From: Zoogloeaceae bacterium
GTDB lineage: Bacteria; Pseudomonadota; Gammaproteobacteria; Burkholderiales; Rhodocyclaceae
Length of the DNA stretch: 39,290 bases
Direction: 5' to 3'
Assembly (NCBI GenBank): GCA_016791025.1
Contig: JAEUNX010000085.1
Location: 1-39,290 of the forward strand
Under the pieces are notes generated by a model, which was not told the origin of the DNA, did not search any database, and worked only from the letters and a program-made list of their open reading frames with translations. The translations under genes and the position numbers were made by a program. Position 1 is the stretch's first letter. Every line of letters begins with the position of its first letter. Below are positions 34,988 through 39,290 of this stretch, piece by piece.

Positions 34988-35500
34988 ATGGCCGAACCTT
35001 TCCTCGGCGAGATCCGCATCGCCTCGTTTCCCACTCCTCCGCGCGGCTGGGCCTTGTGCAATGGCCAGGTGCTGGCAATCAACACTAACTCGGCCCTGTT
35101 TTCGCTGCTGGGCACGATGTACGGGGGTAACGGCACGACAACTTTTGCGCTGCCCGATCTACGTGGCCGGGTGCCGCTGCACTTTGACGGGGCCCATTCG
35201 CAAGGCCTGGCTGGCGGCGAGGCCATGCACACACTGAATACGGCGGAACTGCCTTCGCACTCCCACGCCCTCATGGCAGTCTCAGATCTGGCGAGCAGCC
35301 CGCAACCCAATGGCGCCATGCCCGCCGCCAAGGGCCGCGGGGGAGTGGACATCTACACGCCGGGGGGCACACCAACCGTGGAATTATCGCCGCAGTCGCT
35401 AAGTCCAGCCGGCAGCAGCCAGCCGCACGACAACATGCAGCCATACCTCACGGTGAACTTCATGATCGCAACAGAGGGGATCTTCCCCTCGCGCAGTTGA
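34988..35500 (+). CDS. Phage tail collar domain protein (MdpB-like), paralogue 1
   Basis: A 170-residue protein of the tail-collar/microcystin-dependent protein group. The conserved start is FLGEIRIASFPTPPRGWALCNGQVLAI, then LFSLLGTMYGGNGTTTFALPDLRGRVPLH (collar domain, about residues 5-62). A variable histidine- and serine-bearing middle (LPSHSHAL) follows, and the conserved end is QPHDNMQPYLTVNFMIATEGIFPSRS. There is no signal peptide and no other phage gene nearby. GAGGAG precedes the ATG. It is the first of three tandem copies. Confidence 0.88.
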   Translation: MAEPFLGEIRIASFPTPPRGWALCNGQVLAINTNSALFSLLGTMYGGNGTTTFALPDLRGRVPLHFDGAHSQGLAGGEAMHTLNTAELPSHSHALMAVSDLASSPQPNGAMPAAKGRGGVDIYTPGGTPTVELSPQSLSPAGSSQPHDNMQPYLTVNFMIATEGIFPSRS

Positions 35501-35513
35501 CGGGAGCACGACG

Positions 35514-36017
35514 ATGAGCGATCCCTATGTTGGTGAGATCCGGATGTTCGCGGGCAACTACGCGCCCCGGGACTGGGCATTTTGTGATGGCAGCCTGCTG
35601 CCGATCGCCCAAAATGAAGCCCTGTTCGCCTTGATTGGCACGATTTACGGCGGCGACGGGCAGACGAATTTCGCATTGCCTGACCTGCGAGGCCGGGTGC
35701 CGGTGCACGTGGGGCCGTCAAATCTGATTGGCCAGAAGGCTGGGAGCGAAGGAGTGACCTTGACCACGCCGCAGATTCCTTCGCACGGCCACGGGGCCAG
35801 GGCATCCACCGCGGCCGCCACGCCAGCGGCCGGACCCACCGGCCTGCTGGCCACCTCGGCGACGGTGCAGTTCTACGGTAGCGGTGCGCCCACCACCCCA
35901 ATGGCAGCGGACGCCACGGGCCCAGCGGGCGGCAATCAGCCCCACACGAACATGGCGCCATTCCAGGCCGTCAATTTCATCATCGCGCTGTTCGGCATCT
36001 TCCCGTCGCCGAACTGA
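35514..36017 (+). CDS. Phage tail collar domain protein (MdpB-like), paralogue 2
   Basis: A 167-residue paralogue of the gene before it: YVGEIRMFAGNYAPRDWAFCDGSLLPI, then LFALIGTIYGGDGQTNFALPDLRGRVPVH and the C-terminal QPHTNMAPFQAVNFIIALFGIFPSPN. The middle is Ala/Thr-rich and different from its neighbours. GGGAG is seven bases before the ATG, and only 13 bases separate it from paralogue 1. The copies have diverged substantially, so the duplication is old and each copy is probably functional. Confidence 0.88.
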   Translation: MSDPYVGEIRMFAGNYAPRDWAFCDGSLLPIAQNEALFALIGTIYGGDGQTNFALPDLRGRVPVHVGPSNLIGQKAGSEGVTLTTPQIPSHGHGARASTAAATPAAGPTGLLATSATVQFYGSGAPTTPMAADATGPAGGNQPHTNMAPFQAVNFIIALFGIFPSPN

Positions 36018-36032
36018 GAATAGGAGCCGGTC

Positions 36033-36551
36033 ATGGATCCCTTTATCGGCGAAATCCGAATCTTCGGTGGCAACTTCGCGCCACGCGGCTGGGCCTTTTG
36101 CAACGGGCAGATTCTGGCGATCGCGCAGAACAACGCACTGTTCGCGCTACTCGGCACCACCTACGGCGGCGATGGCCGCACGACCTTCGCGCTGCCCAAC
36201 CTGCAGGGGCGCTTCCCCATGCATCAAGGTGCCGGCCCCGGGCTGACGCCGCGCTCGCTGGGTGAGGTCGGCGGCACGGCGTCCGTATCGCTGCAGCAAC
36301 AGGAGATTCCCTCCCACCAGCATGGAATGAATGCGGCGCCATTGGCCACCACTGGTACACCCGGCCCAACGGTCGCGCTGTCCCCAATAGGGAGCGGCGC
36401 GTCGGCGTACCGCCAACCCGGGAATCGGGTGGCAATGGATTCGTCAGCCGTGGTGCCGGCCGGTGGTGGCGCTCCACACAACAATGTACAGCCCTACCTG
36501 GCAGTGAATTTCATCATCGCGCTGGAAGGCATCTTCCCGCCGCGGAGTTAG
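36033..36551 (+). CDS. Phage tail collar domain protein (MdpB-like), paralogue 3
   Basis: A 172-residue third paralogue: FIGEIRIFGGNFAPRGWAFCNGQILAI, LFALLGTTYGGDGRTTFALPNLQGRFPMHQ, IPSHQHGMNAA and the end APHNNVQPYLAVNFIIALEGIFPPRS. AGGAG lies six bases before the ATG. It follows paralogue 2 by 15 bases and precedes the acetyltransferase by 9 bases, giving a compact four-gene unit. The three may form a mixed trimeric fibre or collar-like assembly; this is an inference from the fold family. Confidence 0.88.
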   Translation: MDPFIGEIRIFGGNFAPRGWAFCNGQILAIAQNNALFALLGTTYGGDGRTTFALPNLQGRFPMHQGAGPGLTPRSLGEVGGTASVSLQQQEIPSHQHGMNAAPLATTGTPGPTVALSPIGSGASAYRQPGNRVAMDSSAVVPAGGGAPHNNVQPYLAVNFIIALEGIFPPRS

Positions 36552-36560
36552 GAACCCGGT

Positions 36561-37103
36561 TTGCCGGTGTGGCGCGAGGCTGACGAAGCCGACCGAGAGT
36601 TCTTCCAGCAACTCGACGCTTGGCTGTGCGGTTGGCTTCACGCCACTGAAGGACTGGATGTCGGCCAGCTTCTCGCGCTGGTCGACATGCAGTCACGTGC
36701 TCGGGAGCAGGCGTATCGGTCCGCCTGGCCGCAAGCACGTTGCTTGGTCGTTGAGCAGGAGGAGGCCGGCACGCCGCAGCCGGTCGGCCGCATCTGGTAC
36801 TGCCACACCGCAAACGCCCTGCATCTGATCGACATCAGCCTCCTTCCAAAGCATCAAAGACGGGGACTCGGTGGCGCTTGCATGGAGCAGCTGATCGGCG
36901 AGGCAGCCGCCGCCGGCCTAGCGGTTACGCTCCATGTCGCGGAGGACAACCCAGCCCATCGGCTGTATTCGCGGCTAGGCTTCAGGTGCGTCGAACACAA
37001 GCCACCTTACCTCCAGCTGCGGCTTGACACCTCGCCAATGCTCGAAAGGACCGGGGCTGAAAGCCGCGTACCGGGCGCACCGGCATTGCATTCGAAGGAA
37101 TAA
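36561..37103 (+). CDS. GNAT-family N-acetyltransferase
   Basis: A 180-residue acetyltransferase. The acetyl-CoA-binding motif A is LIDISLLPKHQRRGLGGACMEQLIGEA, and motif B is VTLHVAEDNPAHRLYSRLGFRCVEHKPPYLQLRL. The start is TTG at 36561, with AGGAA six bases upstream; no better ATG precedes the domain. It is tightly linked to the three tail-collar genes, so those proteins or a product they help export are candidate substrates. The last 20 residues look poorly conserved. Confidence 0.83.
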   Translation: MPVWREADEADREFFQQLDAWLCGWLHATEGLDVGQLLALVDMQSRAREQAYRSAWPQARCLVVEQEEAGTPQPVGRIWYCHTANALHLIDISLLPKHQRRGLGGACMEQLIGEAAAAGLAVTLHVAEDNPAHRLYSRLGFRCVEHKPPYLQLRLDTSPMLERTGAESRVPGAPALHSKE

Positions 37104-37134
37104 CGGATCCGCAGCACTCCCGCCATAGGGTTGG

Positions 37135-37156
37135 CCGGGGAGATCCCCGGGTTTTG
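37135..37156 (+). terminator. Terminator of the tail-collar/GNAT unit
   Basis: CCGGGG (37135-37140), AGAT loop, CCCCGG (37145-37150), then GTTTTG. It has a short stem but is GC-rich and well placed, 32 bases after the acetyltransferase stop. The rest of the 204-base gap to the gcdH stop shows nothing further. Confidence 0.6.
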
Positions 37157-37307
37157 ATCTGCTCGGCCGTCCGCTTGCAAACCACGCCACACCAGGCGGT
37201 CGAGCTTGATCAGACTGGCTCTTTCCCCCAATGGACGACACCTCGACGGCCAAAGCCAGGGGGTATGCGCCTGCTTTGAGGCCGGACGGCCGCCCCCACC
37301 ATCGGAA

Positions 37308-38480
37308 TCAGCCGGTGAAGGCCTGGATCCCGGTCTGGGCGCGGCCGAGGATGAGGGCGTGGATGTCGTGGGTCCCCTCGTAGGTATTTACGACCTCCAG
37401 ATTCACCAGATGGCGGATCACGCCGTATTCGTCTGATATTCCGTTGCCGCCCAGCATGTCCCGGGCCGTTCGGGCTATATCCAGGGCCTTGCCGCAGGAA
37501 TTGCGTTTCAGGAGCGAGGTCATTTCGACCGCGTCGATGCCCTCGTCCTTCATCCGGCCCAGGCGCAGGCAGCCCTGCAATCCTAGGGCGATTTCGGTCT
37601 GCATGTCGGCCAGCTTTTTCTGCACCAGTTGATTGGCCGCCAAAGGGCGGCCGAATTGCCGACGATCCAGCACATATTGCCGCGCCCGGTGCCAGCAGTC
37701 CTCCGCAGCCCCGAGGGCGCCCCAGGCAATGCCGTAACGGGCCGAGTTCAGGCAGGTAAAGGGCCCTTTCAGACCGGCCACCTCGGGGAAGGCGTTTTCC
37801 TCCGGCACGAAGACATCGTCCATCACGATCTCGCCGGTGATGGACGCCCGCAATCCCACCTTGCCATGGATCACCGGCGTGGCGAGGCCTTGCATCCCCT
37901 TTTCCAACACGAACCCCCGAATTTTCCCGCCGTCGTCCTTGGCCCACACCACGAAGACGTCGGCGATGGGGCTGTTAGTGATCCACATTTTGGCGCCGCT
38001 GAGGCGATATCCCCCCGGCACCTGACGCGCCCGGCTCTCCATGCCCCCCGGGTCTGAACCGTGGTTAGGCTCGGTAAGGCCAAAGCACCCGATCGAGTCA
38101 CCCCGCGCGAGGAGAGGCAGATATTTTTGCCGCTGGGCTTCGGTACCGAACTCATGAATCGGCAGCATGACCAGGGAGGACTGGACGCTCATCATGGAGC
38201 GGAAGGCCGAATCCACCCGTTCGATCGCCCGGGCGATGAGGCCGTAGGAGACCGCATTTAATCCACCACCGCCGTATTCCGTGGGAATCATCACCCCCAG
38301 CAGACCCATTTCCCCCATCTCGCGGAAAATTGACGGATCAGTGGTCTCATTGCGAAACGCGTCCCGAATGCGGGGCGCCAGCTTGCCCTGGGCAAATGCC
38401 TCGGCGGCATCGCGGATCATCCGTTCGTCGTCACTCAGCTGACGGTCCAGCCGTAGCGGGTCATCCCATTGGAAATCCAT
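37308..38480 (-). CDS. gcdH: Glutaryl-CoA dehydrogenase
   Basis: Oxidises and decarboxylates glutaryl-CoA to crotonyl-CoA, an end step of lysine, tryptophan and aromatic (benzoyl-CoA) breakdown. The 390-residue FAD enzyme has [57 protein letters not shown] and [19 protein letters not shown] with catalytic Glu368. The [13 protein letters not shown] run distinguishes glutaryl-CoA from other acyl-CoA dehydrogenases. AAGGAGG precedes the ATG. It stands alone on the minus strand, and its crotonyl-CoA product could feed hydratase and thiolase genes such as those at 27789-32158. Confidence 0.93.
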   Translation of the reverse strand: MDFQWDDPLRLDRQLSDDERMIRDAAEAFAQGKLAPRIRDAFRNETTDPSIFREMGEMGLLGVMIPTEYGGGGLNAVSYGLIARAIERVDSAFRSMMSVQSSLVMLPIHEFGTEAQRQKYLPLLARGDSIGCFGLTEPNHGSDPGGMESRARQVPGGYRLSGAKMWITNSPIADVFVVWAKDDGGKIRGFVLEKGMQGLATPVIHGKVGLRASITGEIVMDDVFVPEENAFPEVAGLKGPFTCLNSARYGIAWGALGAAEDCWHRARQYVLDRRQFGRPLAANQLVQKKLADMQTEIALGLQGCLRLGRMKDEGIDAVEMTSLLKRNSCGKALDIARTARDMLGGNGISDEYGVIRHLVNLEVVNTYEGTHDIHALILGRAQTGIQAFTG

Positions 38481-38780
38481 TTCCTGCCTCCTTTTCTGCC
38501 CTCAATTGGAACGCGCCATCAGCGTATCACCCCCCTCCGGACGACACTCTCCTGCATACGTTGCCAAGGGGCACGAACGGGGAAAACGCCGCACCAAGAG
38601 TAGAGGGAATCCGATCGAATCGATCCCGCAGGCCTGCGACAAAATCTGCAATGAATTCAGAACGCAATCCATGGGCTTACGCGGAAGCTTGGTCACCAGG
38701 GGCAGCAACCATCCCGGATAGAATCGACCACAATCCCGGATCCGGGGCCTAACGATCTGCCCGCCCACTCCATTTGGAAA
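38481..38780. other. Non-coding region upstream of gcdH
   Basis: About 300 bases without a convincing gene. A minus-strand frame (38502-38879) crosses the terminator at 38781-38816 and shows no motif or ribosome site. The region presumably carries the gcdH promoter, which I could not identify. Confidence 0.5.
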
Positions 38781-38816
38781 GAAAAAACGACCAGCCCAAC
38801 TGGGCTTGGCCGTTCT
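38781..38816 (-). terminator. Orphan Rho-independent terminator
   Basis: On the minus strand AACGGCCAAGCCCA pairs with TGGGCTGGTCGTT (one bulged A, one G-T), followed by TTTTTTCTTTCC. It is a strong terminator, but no gene ends here. The tRNA upstream has its own terminator at 39090-39129. Confidence 0.82.
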
Positions 38817-39043
38817 CACGATTGTGGGGTCTGGAACGACCTTCGCTATCGACGCCGAGCAGAACCATCCCCCTACCAAGCAAGGCAGTCCAATTGCCGC
38901 AGTCTGATCGCGAATATTGTGGTCAGGGTCTTTGTCCGTCCGAAACCTTGTCGGGCCGCAGCTTTTCCTCGAAAGCCAGTATTGACGCGGGTTCTAGCGG
39001 CATGTGGGGGTTACCAATTCGATTTGAATGGCAGACACCCCCG

Positions 39044-39073
39044 AATCTATCCCCAAGAATGACCGGCTTGCAA
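39044..39073 (-). promoter_or_regulatory. Possible promoter for a non-coding transcript
   Basis: On the minus strand TTGCAA (39073-39068), 18 bases, TAGATT (39049-39044). A transcript from here to the orphan terminator would be roughly 255 bases long and contain no good open frame. Confidence 0.35.
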
Positions 39074-39089
39074 ACGCACCCTACGGAGG

Positions 39090-39129
39090 AAAAAAGCCGG
39101 GAAGCCTTGTTTTACTTGGCTTTCCCGGC
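39090..39129 (-). terminator. Terminator of the tRNA-Ala gene
   Basis: On the minus strand GCCGGGAAAGCC (39129-39118) pairs with GGCTTCCCGGC (39106-39096), with an 11-base loop and then TTTTTT (39095-39090). It begins 32 bases after the tRNA 3' end. Confidence 0.88.
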
Positions 39130-39160
39130 CTTCTCCGGAACATCCCGGAAGTATTCTTTG

Positions 39161-39233
<73 letters not shown>

Positions 39234-39243
39234 GAGGGGGCGG

Positions 39244-39273
39244 ATTATAGCCATCCGGCCCGTCGCTTGGGAA
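39244..39273 (-). promoter_or_regulatory. Promoter of tRNA-Ala
   Basis: On the minus strand TTCCCA (39273-39268), 18 bases, perfect TATAAT (39249-39244), then the GC-rich discriminator CCGCCCCCTC, which is characteristic of stringently controlled stable-RNA promoters. The tRNA begins 11 bases downstream. Confidence 0.7.
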
Positions 39274-39290
39274 GCAGATTCAGGGCGCCT

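Noticed and set aside
38502-38879. 125-codon minus-strand frame upstream of gcdH
   Set aside because: A strong terminator (38781-38816) lies inside it and the translation has no recognisable features.

Overview
The window (39,290 bases, high G+C by eye) looks like chromosome of a betaproteobacterium, most likely Rhodocyclales or a close relative. I infer this from the gene sets, not from any search: hemA-prfA-prmC-grxD, argH divergent from algZ-algR, an HPr-rel-A type locus (HprK-related kinase, PqqD-like protein, nucleotidyltransferase), a PEP-CTERM protein, and short-chain/branched acyl-CoA catabolism together with glutaryl-CoA dehydrogenase and malate synthase. I see no insertion sequence, integrase, CRISPR array or rRNA.

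Layout. 1-1257: 3' part of malate synthase, with a strong terminator. 1373-3873: a small cyclic-nucleotide-binding protein divergent from a DUF2235 hydrolase that carries a LecA-like C-terminal domain, then a tiny membrane protein. 3978-8581: class-III aminotransferase (ArgD-like), a nucleoside-recognition membrane protein preceded by a 27-bp palindrome, HIT protein (opposite strand), and a translationally coupled M48 protease-LrgA-LrgB set. 8586-15997, all on the minus strand: a type IV pilus minor-pilin cluster (fimT, pilW, pilX, long pilV-like, pilE-like, second fimT) directly downstream of the two-component pair algZ-algR, its probable regulator. 16180-18893: argH overlapped by a Ser/Thr kinase fused to a cyclic-nucleotide-binding domain.

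19146-21971: an unusual four-gene group made of a twin-arginine-type exported protein of unknown family, a PqqD-like protein, an HprK-related kinase and a nucleotidyltransferase. The last three resemble a peptide-modification toolkit. This is the best candidate for a poorly described system. 21989-25604: housekeeping grxD, prmC, prfA and hemA (minus). 25709-33539: an AraC-type regulator divergent from a six-gene operon (SDR dehydrogenase, thiolase, acyl-CoA dehydrogenase, alpha-methylacyl-CoA racemase-like, enoyl-CoA hydratase, CoA-transferase). Together these could run a complete beta-oxidation turn on a 2-methyl-branched short acyl-CoA.

33540-34219 is a hairpin-rich stretch without a convincing gene. 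34220-37103 is an accessory cassette: a PEP-CTERM protein, three tandem phage-tail-collar paralogues and a GNAT acetyltransferase. 37308-38480 is glutaryl-CoA dehydrogenase (minus). The right end holds an orphan terminator, possibly of a small RNA, and a tRNA-Ala(CGC) with its own promoter and terminator.

Signalling themes recur. Two cyclic-nucleotide-binding proteins, AlgZ/AlgR and an AraC regulator lie close to pilus and metabolic operons. Starts were chosen from ribosome-binding sites, gene overlaps and family length, and several differ from the longest open frame.
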